Of a DNA stretch of 64,000 bases, positions 17,082 through 24,950 are shown piece after piece. The translations under genes and the position numbers were made by a program. Under the pieces are notes generated by a model. That model worked only from the letters and a program-made list of their open reading frames with translations, was not told the DNA's origin and ran no database searches. Within the stretch, counting starts at the first letter, position 1; each line of letters opens with the position of its first letter. The DNA is from Paenibacillus sp. FSL R7-0273 (GTDB lineage: Bacteria; Bacillota; Bacilli; Paenibacillales; Paenibacillaceae), in assembly GCF_000758625.1 (NCBI RefSeq), contig NZ_CP009283.1, forward strand, positions 1,189,501 to 1,253,500. The letters are read 5' to 3'.

Positions 17082-17567
17082 AGGGTAAAAGTGCCTTTGA
17101 ATTTGGCCTCGGCGGCCCGATGAGCCGAATGAAGGGCATAAGTGCCTTTGAATTCGGCCCGGGCGGCCAGATGGGCCAAATGAGAGGCAAAAATGCCCTT
17201 GAATTCGGCCCCGGCGGCCAGATGGGCCGAATGAAGGGCATAAATGCCTTTGAAATCGCCCTCGGCGGCCAGATGGGCCGAATGAAGGGCAAAAATGCCT
17301 TTGAATTCGGCCCGGGCGGCCCGATGAGCCGAATGAAGGGCATAAGTGCCTTTGAATTCGGCCCGGGCGGCCAGATGGGCCAAATGAGAGGCAAAAATGC
17401 CCTTGAATTCGGCCCCGGCGGCCAGATGGGCCGAATGAAGGGCATAAATGCCTTTGAAATCGCCCTCGGCGGCCAGATGGGCCGAATGAAGGGCAAAAAT
17501 GCCTTTGAATTGGGCCTCGGCGGCCAAATGGGCCAAATGAGAGGCAAAAATGCCCTTGAATTTAGCC
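17061..17567. repeat. tandem palindromic repeat array 3 (10 units, exactly 51 bp)
   Basis: Ten units with phase points at 17078, 17129, 17180, 17231, 17282, 17333, 17384, 17435, 17486 and 17537, all 51 bp apart. The core is AAGGGCAWAARTGCCTTT or AGAGGCAAAAATGCCCTT, with a GGCCnGGGCGGCCAGATGGG part between cores. Units 2-5 (17111-17306) are repeated without change at 17315-17510, a 204-bp higher-order duplication. The array begins inside the RDD gene and ends just before a bidirectional terminator. Confidence 0.93.
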
Positions 17568-17583
17568 AGCTACAGTTATATCT

Positions 17584-17631
17584 AAAAAAGACGGTCAACA
17601 GACAGCATACTGCTGTGTTGACCGTCTTTTT
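17584..17631. terminator. bidirectional terminator after array 3
   Basis: AAAAAAGACGGTCAACA pairs with TGTTGACCGTCTTTTT, with an inner stem CAGCA/TGCTG. No other terminator lies between the RDD stop codon and here, so the array is probably transcribed as the RDD 3' untranslated region. Confidence 0.88.
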
Positions 17632-17682
17632 ATGCCATGCTATGTTGCCATGCTATGTTGCTGTGCGCCCCTGTGCAGCCGT

Positions 17683-20085
17683 CTAGCCCACCTCGAGAAC
17701 GGCCTTAATAAATTTTTTCAGTGCCGTCGGTGTGCCAGCGCCGGCCCACTGCTCAAGGGCTTTATCCTGCCGGCTCATATAGGCATCCAGTTTTTCGGCC
17801 AGCAGCTTGTCAAAAGCAGCAGGTGCCTTGGCACGCTCCGCCTGAAGCTCCATAATCAGCAGGGTCCAGCTGTAGCCGCCCCGGCCGTAGCTGTGCTGGG
17901 GATAACGTTTCGCCAGCTCCAGCACGGACTCCAGCGGCTGGCCAGCAGCCAGCTCGGCTGCCAGATAGCTGCCGATAAACCGGTGAGTCGGGTCTGTCTC
18001 CATCGCCAGAGCCAGCTGCTGCCGGGCTTCGTCCAGCCGGCCCTGGTACATTAGGGCGAGGGCATCGAGAGAGCGGTCGAAGCTGTCTTGCTCCTGCCCG
18101 TTCAGCTTGAGATACAACGCATGGTATTTGTTGTAGCTGCTCCAGTCGGAGCGATCCAGATAGTAATCTGCCAGATTGTAGGCAAAGTTGGCATCCGGAC
18201 GCAGCTCCACCAGCTTCACTAATAAGGCCATCGCCTCATCCATAATTCCGGCATCCCGGGAATAGGAATGCTTGGCGAACAGGAGATGAATCAGCATTTT
18301 GAGCGCGTGGTCATCCTGCGGATTTTCGGCATAGTCCTTACGGTAAGCTTCCAGTGCTTCCACCAGCTTTTGATCAGCAACGAGCTTATCCGCAGCGGTC
18401 ATAGTCCGAGACTTCAGATAGAAGAACGGCAGATTGCCGACGGTCTCTTCATTGAGCCGGTAGCCATTGCTACGGGTGATAACATGACCTTGCGCATCGT
18501 AAGCGTCGATGCTCCAGGAGAACCGGCTGTCCGGATTGGCAAAGCCGAGCAGGGAGGCGGGTGAAACCGACTGCCAGCCTTCCCCGCCTTCTACGGTAGA
18601 GAAGCCGCCGGTAGAGAAGCCTCCGCTGTTGTATAGCTCAGTGACCGGAATTTCAACCTGATTATCCGTAATGCGCTGACGGGTGATATGGCTGAAGAAG
18701 CTGCCTTTGTCATCAACTGTTGTTGACAGATTGTAATAGGCAGCTCCATCAACAGCCTCCCATTTGAACTGTACAGCCTCACCGGTCAGCACCTGTGAGT
18801 TAACAGGTGACTGCAGCTCCAGCAGCGGCTGCAGAGTAATGTCATGTGTGACCGAGCCGCCAGACTGCAGTTCAATCCAGTCGTCAGACTGCACCGGCCA
18901 GGTCCAGCCGTCGATCTGCTCAAAGCTGAAGCCGAGCTGGATCTGATAGAACCCGGGAATTACGCCGGAGAACTGGAAGCGTCCCTCAGCATCCGTAATC
19001 ATCTGATACGGCTCACTGTCAGACTGCACACTGTGATACAGCTCGCTTTCCGCGCGCAGGAAGATGCCGGCCCGGGCTAACGGAGTACCGTCGCTTTTGG
19101 TGAGTGTGCCTGATAAGGTAGCGGGAGCATCGAAGCCCAGCTTCACAGCTTCCCGCAGCGCTGTCTGAAGTGCAACAAGCTGCTCCTCTGTGGGGGAGGA
19201 TGTGCGATATACCTCCTCAGCTTCGTTGCTGCCGGTTTCTGAGCTGCCGCCGACCGCACCGCCATCCGTACCACCGCTATCTACGTCGCTGCCATCCGTG
19301 CTGCCCTCAGCGGAGGCGTTCTGCTGCGAACCACTGCCAGCGGGATTAAAATCGGCATCTATTTCAGCCCATTCCTTACGGTACTTTTCCAGTGCGCTGT
19401 TCACCAGTGTAAGCGCCTCACTGCCTTTGCCTTGTGTGAACAGCAGCCGCCCCTGCAGCCAGGCCGTCCTGGCATCCAGCTCGGACTCGTTGAACTGGAC
19501 CGTAAACGCCGACTGCTCAAGGTACTCCCCGGCCATTGTATAGTCCCCGGCGTTCAGCGCCCGCTCGGCCCGGAGCAGGGTCAGCTCGCGTGCGGCAGAG
19601 GATTTGCTGCTGAACCTGTTTACAGCAGCAGCAATCGCCTGGTCTGCCTGATCCCCGGCATTCCCTGCCGCATCATACTCATAGACCAGCTGCTTAACCG
19701 CATGCTGCAGGGTATAATCAGCCGGGCCCTCCTGAATATACTCTTCCAGCAGCTTTATCCGGTCACTGGGCAGAAGCGGGGATGCCTCCTGATCGTCGCT
19801 CATCTGGTTGACCTGGCTCATGGACCCGCCTGCGTATACGTTGAACCAGTAAGCCGGGTAATAATTGGCCGGCTCTATGACCGTCTCGCGGATAAGCTGC
19901 ATCCGCGCACTGCCGCTGCTGGAGTCAAGCTTCTGCAGCAGCACAGTCCGGGCGTCTGCGGAAGCCTGCTGTGCCGGACTTAAATCAGTCCCGGCCGAAG
20001 GCCGGATAAACACAAAGACCGCCAGCAGCGTGAGAGGGAGCAGCAGGAAAAGCACCAGATGCTTGACTTTAATTCTAATTTTCAT
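17683..20085 (-). CDS. membrane-anchored TPR protein with carboxypeptidase-regulatory-like domain
   Basis: An 800-residue protein. One N-terminal membrane segment (LVLFLLLPLTLLAVFVFI) is followed by TPR-like helices to about residue 245. A Ser/Gly/Asp-rich linker of about 45 residues is followed by a carboxypeptidase-regulatory-like beta-sandwich (LSGTLTKSDGTPLARAGIFL). A fibronectin-like domain (LQSPVNSQVLTGEAVQFKWE) and a second TPR region to the end come next. It is extracytoplasmic and probably scaffolds or senses envelope components. It overlaps the anti-sigma-like gene upstream by 11 bp, so it is the third gene of an ECF sigma operon. Enzymatic activity is not expected. Confidence 0.8.
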   Translation of the reverse strand: MKIRIKVKHLVLFLLLPLTLLAVFVFIRPSAGTDLSPAQQASADARTVLLQKLDSSSGSARMQLIRETVIEPANYYPAYWFNVYAGGSMSQVNQMSDDQEASPLLPSDRIKLLEEYIQEGPADYTLQHAVKQLVYEYDAAGNAGDQADQAIAAAVNRFSSKSSAARELTLLRAERALNAGDYTMAGEYLEQSAFTVQFNESELDARTAWLQGRLLFTQGKGSEALTLVNSALEKYRKEWAEIDADFNPAGSGSQQNASAEGSTDGSDVDSGGTDGGAVGGSSETGSNEAEEVYRTSSPTEEQLVALQTALREAVKLGFDAPATLSGTLTKSDGTPLARAGIFLRAESELYHSVQSDSEPYQMITDAEGRFQFSGVIPGFYQIQLGFSFEQIDGWTWPVQSDDWIELQSGGSVTHDITLQPLLELQSPVNSQVLTGEAVQFKWEAVDGAAYYNLSTTVDDKGSFFSHITRQRITDNQVEIPVTELYNSGGFSTGGFSTVEGGEGWQSVSPASLLGFANPDSRFSWSIDAYDAQGHVITRSNGYRLNEETVGNLPFFYLKSRTMTAADKLVADQKLVEALEAYRKDYAENPQDDHALKMLIHLLFAKHSYSRDAGIMDEAMALLVKLVELRPDANFAYNLADYYLDRSDWSSYNKYHALYLKLNGQEQDSFDRSLDALALMYQGRLDEARQQLALAMETDPTHRFIGSYLAAELAAGQPLESVLELAKRYPQHSYGRGGYSWTLLIMELQAERAKAPAAFDKLLAEKLDAYMSRQDKALEQWAGAGTPTALKKFIKAVLEVG

Positions 20086-20413
20086 GCTGCTTCACCGCCT
20101 GCTCGTAGAGGTCTTTCCAGTAGGTGTTACCCCCGGTTTCTATTAATTCCCGCCGTTCCTGCGGCTGGATGGATTGCTGCTGCTTTGTTGTCAGTTGAGG
20201 TGCATAGAACAGCAGAACCCCTGTCGTGAGCACTGCTGCTGCAGCACCGAGAGCCCCTATCGGGATTTCCAGCTCCTTATTCCACAGCGCCGCGAGGCGT
20301 GCCCGGAGGGTGGGCGGATGGGTCTGTCCCAGCACCCGGTCATGGCCGGAGAAGGTGACAGGAGCAAGCTCATCTTCCAGCCGTTGCCTGATCTTTTCGC
20401 GTCCGTTATCCAT
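20075..20413 (-). CDS. putative anti-sigma factor, small membrane protein
   Basis: A 112-residue protein with a cytoplasmic N-terminal part (about 1-50), one membrane segment (IGALGAAAAVLTTGVLLFYA) and a short external tail. No recognised anti-sigma family motif is visible. The assignment rests on its position, overlapping the ECF sigma gene by 8 bp and the large TPR gene by 11 bp. The start has GGAGG at 9-nt spacing. Confidence 0.65.
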   Translation of the reverse strand: MDNGREKIRQRLEDELAPVTFSGHDRVLGQTHPPTLRARLAALWNKELEIPIGALGAAAAVLTTGVLLFYAPQLTTKQQQSIQPQERRELIETGGNTYWKDLYEQAVKQHEN

Positions 20414-20957
20414 TATCTATGTCCTCCTTCTCCAAAATCAGCCTGAGCAGCTGCCGCCCGCGTGCGAGCCGTGATTTTACCGTGTTCTCCCTGGTCTTCA
20501 GCTGGGAAGCAATTTCCCGTATACTCATCTCGTGAAAATAGTACAGGGTCAGGCATTCACGATACATATAGTCAAGGTCTCCGATTGCATCCGAAATCTT
20601 CCCGCTGTACCATTCAGCCATAAAAAGCTCTTCCGCTCCTGCAGCCGCTTCCCCGGCAGCCTCTGCCCACCGGCCGCTCTCCGCCGCCGGAAAAATGCTC
20701 CGCCAGCTCCAGGTCCGCTGCTTCATCCGGCAGCGGTTGACCGTGATCGCAATCAGCCAGGAACGGAGCCGGGCGGGCTCGTGGAGCTGGCCGATTTTGG
20801 CATAAGCCTGGATAAAGGTATCCTGCACAGCTTCTTCGGCAGACTGCCGGTCCCTGAGCAGCAGACAGGCCGTTCTCAGCAGCATATCCCCGTATTCATC
20901 CATCAGCTGGCGGAGAGCGGACTCATCCCTGGCCTTGATTCTCTCTATAATATCCAG
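20406..20957 (-). CDS. ECF-family RNA polymerase sigma factor, probable CTG start
   Basis: Region 2 (MLLRTACLLLRDRQSAEEAV, DTFIQAY) and region 4 (YYFHEMSIREIASQLKTREN, TVKSRLARGR) are clear. The first ATG is at 20903, but the family normally has about 15-20 more residues, and the frame upstream encodes DIIERIKARDESALRQL, a normal ECF N terminus. No ATG, GTG or TTG lies upstream in frame. A CTG at 20957 stands 6 nt after GGGAGGGGAG and is the best start (183 residues). It heads an operon with the anti-sigma-like and TPR proteins. The conventional 20903 start would leave region 2 incomplete. Confidence 0.82.
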   Translation of the reverse strand: MDIIERIKARDESALRQLMDEYGDMLLRTACLLLRDRQSAEEAVQDTFIQAYAKIGQLHEPARLRSWLIAITVNRCRMKQRTWSWRSIFPAAESGRWAEAAGEAAAGAEELFMAEWYSGKISDAIGDLDYMYRECLTLYYFHEMSIREIASQLKTRENTVKSRLARGRQLLRLILEKEDIDNG

Positions 20958-21264
20958 ATGAAGCTCCCCTCCCTTTACTAATAAGATGCGGGCTGCAGCG
21001 GTATGGTTGCATGAGTGAACAGAAAATTAATGTGCAGGCTGCTCTATGATTCAATGCCGGAGAGTTTGTCTACAATAAAATAAACTTTCCAGACCATCCG
21101 TTTCTGGGCAAGCGCGGTACAGCCGGGCAGAAGTCTTGTCTTTTGCCAACTGTACTCAGCCAACTGTACTCAGCCAACCGTACTTTGCAACCTTTATTAC
21201 GCCCCTCGCGTCAAAAGCATTACTTAATACCAGAGACAGCTCAGCTAACCAAGGAGATGACAGC
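20958..21264. other. divergent spacer with triple 14-bp repeat
   Basis: No gene is supported in this 307-bp spacer between the ECF operon and the YjgB-like lipoprotein. It holds three tandem copies of GCCAACTGTACTCA (21145-21158, 21159-21172 and a variant at 21173-21186) before the lipoprotein gene. Promoters for both directions must lie here, but I could not define them. Confidence 0.55.
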
Positions 21265-21942
21265 ATGACAACAACATTCAAAACAATAGCAGGAATCATG
21301 ATACTGGCCAGCGCAATCGGGCTTACGGGCTGCAATTCATCCGCCGACAACAGCGCGGAGGCGACAAATGCCCCTTCGGCAGAGGCGTCCGCTTCTGCGC
21401 AGCCGGCTGTCACTGCCAGCCCTTCGCCAGCGGCAGCTGAGCAATCTGTTCCGCCGGCAGCGACGGCAGCACCGGATACAGCAGCAGGCAACGACGCTGC
21501 GGCAGAAGACAGTGCAGCCCGGCTGAAGGAGCTGCTGGAGCTGGCCCGGCAGGGCAAGGTTCCCGGTGTGGAATATGCCGCACACAGCGGAATGATTGAC
21601 GAAGTCGAGGCAGCATGGGGCGAGCCGGACACTAAGGAGCCGGCAGGCAAAGGGATCTATTCCACCTACAGCGCCAAGCATGTTGTTTTCGGCTGGAACA
21701 AGGGCAGCCGGATTTTTGATGTCCGGTCCAGTGCCGCTACTCTGCAGCAGCTAACATTGAAAGAGATTGAGCAGACGCTCGGCAAGCCGGATGATACGGC
21801 TGTGAACGGCAGTGACAGGATTTATATTTACCAGGCCGGCAAGGAATACGAGTTGAAGTTTATTATTCCGGAAGCAACGGGCACGGTCGATCATATCTCG
21901 GTCTTTTCCGAACAGGACTCCTTTAACAATATGGCGGGCTAA
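21265..21942 (+). CDS. YjgB-family (DUF4309) lipoprotein
   Basis: A 225-residue lipoprotein: signal peptide with lipobox LTGC, an Ala/Ser/Pro linker to about residue 85, then a YjgB/DUF4309 domain (LLELARQGKVPGVEYAAHSG, EAAWGEPD, LGKPDD). In Bacillus this family is secreted; its role is unknown. The start at 21265 has AAGGAG with 8-nt spacing; the frame extends 43 codons upstream through the 14-bp repeats but lacks a binding site there. A terminator follows. Confidence 0.85.
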   Translation: MTTTFKTIAGIMILASAIGLTGCNSSADNSAEATNAPSAEASASAQPAVTASPSPAAAEQSVPPAATAAPDTAAGNDAAAEDSAARLKELLELARQGKVPGVEYAAHSGMIDEVEAAWGEPDTKEPAGKGIYSTYSAKHVVFGWNKGSRIFDVRSSAATLQQLTLKEIEQTLGKPDDTAVNGSDRIYIYQAGKEYELKFIIPEATGTVDHISVFSEQDSFNNMAG

Positions 21943-21952
21943 TACAATTAAC

Positions 21953-21996
21953 AAAAGAGTAAAGCTGCAGACGGTTTGCAGATTTGCTCTTTTTTT
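21953..21996 (+). terminator. terminator of the YjgB-like gene
   Basis: AAAAGAGTAAAGCTGCA pairs with TGCAGATTTGCTCTTTTTTT. Confidence 0.85.
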
Positions 21997-22118
21997 AACG
22001 GATCATTTGATGAATCGGCAGGCCCCCTGCTTATGGTATGACGTTAGTGCTGGAGCGGACGGAAGAAGGACTGCTATAATACACCCATGGACTCATCCGT
22101 GGAAAAGAGGAACTTGCG

Positions 22119-23270
22119 ATGCAGCTCGAATTAGATGAAAGTAACTTTACCGTGGCATCCGGCGGAACGGCTATACAGCTGCTGCCCAAGGAATTTGCGC
22201 TGCTGGACTTTATGTACCGCAACAAAGGGCAAACCTTCACCCGCAGTCAACTGCTGGACAAGGTCTGGCCGCTGGAGTATCCGGTGGAGCGGACCGTGGA
22301 TGATCATATATACCGTCTGCGCAAAAAGCTCCGCCCCTTCAGCGGACTCGCGCTCCAAACCGTACGGGGCTCAGGCTACAGCCTCTCCATACCGGAAACA
22401 GCAGCTGTCCCGATGTTTAATCCGACAACCCATGACCCGGAGCTGCGCGAGGCGATGCGCGAGGTTTTCAGTAAATTCCATGTCTACGGACAGGGCAAAT
22501 CCATGCTCAGCCTGGCCGGTCAAAAGGATACACTCGGCTATGCGCTGGACCCGGAGGTTGCGGTGACGATCCATTTTGTCCAGGGGGATCTGGAATGGCT
22601 TATGCATACAGAGGAGGTTCCGCTCAAGGACCGGCTGTTTCATTTGTTTTTATTTTACATGTTTACCGGAGACCCCAAGAAGAAGCTTGAAGTATGTGAG
22701 CGGGTAATCCAGGCACAGGTGATGCATCCCGAGGATCAGCTGGAGCTGGACATTCTGACGATCCTTGATTTGTTCATCCTATCGGGTGAACCGGAGCGGG
22801 CCTTGGCGCGCCTTCCCCGGTCCTATCAGGCCATCACAGAGCCGGGCTATGAAAATTTTGTGCCGGTAACCATGATAACTGAGCTGTTTGCGCAGCTGGC
22901 GGCAGGGGCGGGAAATGATGTGCTTATGCGGCTGGATGAGGCTGTGGTGCAGATTTTGCAGGAGAAGCCCTTTTTAAGAGAAACCGGCGGCTACAAAATT
23001 ATAAAGGGACTCTGGCAGCTGCGGGAAAATCAGCCGGTTGAAGCGGTGCGTCTGCTGGATGAGGGGATCGGGGTGCTGGAGCGGTCGGGGTTTGTTCCGC
23101 TTCAGCTGTACGGCTTTTACCGGATCTATCATTACTGCCGCCTGTATTTGCCGCCGCATCCGCTGCACCGCAAATATGAGCGCAGGTTCCTTGAGGCGAT
23201 GGAGGAGAGCGGGCTTAGCCGTTATGAACAGTCTCTGGAAAACCTGCTGATGCGGGCGCTGAATATCTGA
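22119..23270 (+). CDS. OmpR/SARP-like winged-helix regulator without receiver domain
   Basis: A 383-residue protein. Residues 1-95 form an OmpR-type winged helix (LPKEFALLDFMYRNKGQTFT, RTVDDHIYRLRKKLRP, TVRGSGYSL). No phosphoacceptor domain is present. The remaining 280 residues are helical and TPR-like, which gives the outline of SARP/BTAD regulators, although a BTAD match is not certain. An extended -10 (TGCTATAAT) lies about 40 bp upstream. The next gene is an MFS exporter preceded by three 11-bp-spaced direct repeats, the usual site type for this DNA-binding class. Confidence 0.82.
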   Translation: MQLELDESNFTVASGGTAIQLLPKEFALLDFMYRNKGQTFTRSQLLDKVWPLEYPVERTVDDHIYRLRKKLRPFSGLALQTVRGSGYSLSIPETAAVPMFNPTTHDPELREAMREVFSKFHVYGQGKSMLSLAGQKDTLGYALDPEVAVTIHFVQGDLEWLMHTEEVPLKDRLFHLFLFYMFTGDPKKKLEVCERVIQAQVMHPEDQLELDILTILDLFILSGEPERALARLPRSYQAITEPGYENFVPVTMITELFAQLAAGAGNDVLMRLDEAVVQILQEKPFLRETGGYKIIKGLWQLRENQPVEAVRLLDEGIGVLERSGFVPLQLYGFYRIYHYCRLYLPPHPLHRKYERRFLEAMEESGLSRYEQSLENLLMRALNI

Positions 23271-23280
23271 TCCACATTCC

Positions 23281-23309
23281 CTGATATCCCTCTGATAATG
23301 CTCTGACAA
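23281..23309 (+). promoter_or_regulatory. 11-bp-pitch direct repeats, candidate site for the OmpR/SARP-like regulator
   Basis: CTGATA occurs at 23281 and 23292, and the variant CTGACA at 23303, each 11 bp apart, about 100 bp before the MFS start codon. SARP and OmpR-type regulators bind direct repeats at about this pitch. Confidence 0.5.
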
Positions 23310-23380
23310 TTCCCCGTTACATTAAGGTCATAAGATGACTTGATTCATCTGGACTAAATATGTTGCTGGAGGAATGACGG

Positions 23381-24652
23381 ATGGAAGCTTCAACGAAGCA
23401 GGGAAACAGCCTGCTGCATAACAAGGTCTATGTGCGCGTATATAGCGCTTTTGCCACCGCCAGCTTTGGCGACTGGTTCGACTCCCTGGCCATTCAGGTG
23501 CTGGTCGGATACCGCTGGCAGGTCAGCCCGCTGATGCTTGCCATGATTCCGGTAGCCATTGCGCTGCCGAGCATTCTGCTCGGCTCTGTGGCCGGAGTTG
23601 CCGCCGACCGGCTGAACAAGCTGAAGCTGATGCGGGTCTGCGATCTGCTTACCGCTGTGCTGACACTGGTGCTGTTACTGGCCCCGAATATGTTCTGGCT
23701 GCTGCCGCTGCTGTCTCTGCGCTCAGCCATCTCAACGGTCAATGTGCCTGCCCAGCAGTCCCTGACCCGCAGTATTGTCAGAGAAGATCAGCTGCTCCAG
23801 GCCTCCTCACTGAACGGGCTGGTGAATCAGGGCTCCAAAATCGCCGGCCCGCTACTAGGCGGACTCGCGCTCACCTTCCTTACACCGCACTGGTGTATCG
23901 TGCTGAATGCCGCGCTGCGCGGCTTCTCTTATCTGCTGCTGCTGTCTGTGCGCAAGATTGATGCAAAGGCAGAGCCTGCGCAGAAGACAACCGAAGAGCA
24001 GGTTCCGCTGCGGACGATGTGGAAGGAAGGCTGGAGCTTCATGCTGAGCAGCCGGATTCTGCTAAATATGATGGTCTACGGGCTGGCCGGGGCTTTGGCG
24101 ATCCAGGTCATTGATTTTCAGTTCACCAGCCTGTTCCGGGTGTATTCCCCGACCGGAGAAGCGGTGCTGGGCTGGATGGTTGCCGCCTCGGGTGTGGGCG
24201 CGGTGCTGACTATTCTCCTGCTGGGCAGACTTCGCGGCGCTATCAGCTATACCTGGCGGCTGGGCATGGGCTACATGCTGATCGGCGTGTCGGTTGCGGG
24301 CCTCGGGCTGCTGCAGCCGGGCGCCCCGGTCATCTGGGTGCTGCTGCTTGGCTTCGTCCTTGGAGCCGGGAACGGGGCCTTTGCAGTAGCCTTCAACTAT
24401 ATGCTGCAAAAAGAAACCCCGCCGCACATGACCGGCCGCATCTTCGGCATCCAGAATACCGTGCTCAGCGCGGTGCTGATCATCGCCCCGCTGCTGGGCG
24501 GGCTGCTGGTTGAGTTCGCCGGCCCGGGCCGGATCTTCCTGATCTTCGGCCTCATCCAGACGGCGCTGGGACTGGCCGGCCTGCTCTTCGGCCGGATACT
24601 CTGGCAGGAGAAGCGGGAGGCTAAGGCCGACCGGATGGAGCAGGCAGGATAG
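23381..24652 (+). CDS. MFS transporter, putative exporter
   Basis: A 423-residue protein with about 12 membrane segments and the DHA3-like outline (FGDWFDSLAIQVLVGYRWQV, RSAISTVNVPAQQSLTRSIV, GRIFGIQNTVLSAVLIIAPL). Proteins of this kind export macrolides or other hydrophobic compounds by proton antiport, but the substrate cannot be read. The start has GGAGG with 8-nt spacing. It follows the winged-helix regulator on the same strand with a 110-bp gap containing the direct repeats. Confidence 0.88.
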   Translation: MEASTKQGNSLLHNKVYVRVYSAFATASFGDWFDSLAIQVLVGYRWQVSPLMLAMIPVAIALPSILLGSVAGVAADRLNKLKLMRVCDLLTAVLTLVLLLAPNMFWLLPLLSLRSAISTVNVPAQQSLTRSIVREDQLLQASSLNGLVNQGSKIAGPLLGGLALTFLTPHWCIVLNAALRGFSYLLLLSVRKIDAKAEPAQKTTEEQVPLRTMWKEGWSFMLSSRILLNMMVYGLAGALAIQVIDFQFTSLFRVYSPTGEAVLGWMVAASGVGAVLTILLLGRLRGAISYTWRLGMGYMLIGVSVAGLGLLQPGAPVIWVLLLGFVLGAGNGAFAVAFNYMLQKETPPHMTGRIFGIQNTVLSAVLIIAPLLGGLLVEFAGPGRIFLIFGLIQTALGLAGLLFGRILWQEKREAKADRMEQAG

Positions 24653-24950
24653 AGGGAGACGGATTGAAGTAGAAGCCTCAGCCCATTCGCGGCGCTGCTC
24701 CCGGCCGGTACAGCCATGCTGCTTTAACTGCACTCTGTACATCTAAAAGCGGCTTTTTGAGCGGATTCAGACATATAAGTGTATTCCGTGCAGCTATTTT
24801 CTCCATTTCCCGCCGTTTTGCGGGGATGGAGCCTTTTTAGTTGTATGAACTACACTTAAAGGCCTGCAATAGGGCAAAACCGGCTGTTTTAGCTGCACGA
24901 AGTGCAACTATCTTTATCCAGCTTATCACTACATAAGGAGGCTTAAAGTA
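24653..24950. repeat. spacer with four-dyad repeat module, locus 1
   Basis: Four related imperfect dyads of about 20 bp lie at 24726-24745, 24778-24797, 24839-24858 and 24891-24910. The clearest is AGCTGCACGAAGTGCAACTA. Centre-to-centre steps are about 52, 61 and 52 bp. The same family and spacing plan recur at 59084-59266. No gene is seen in this spacer. Confidence 0.8.
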
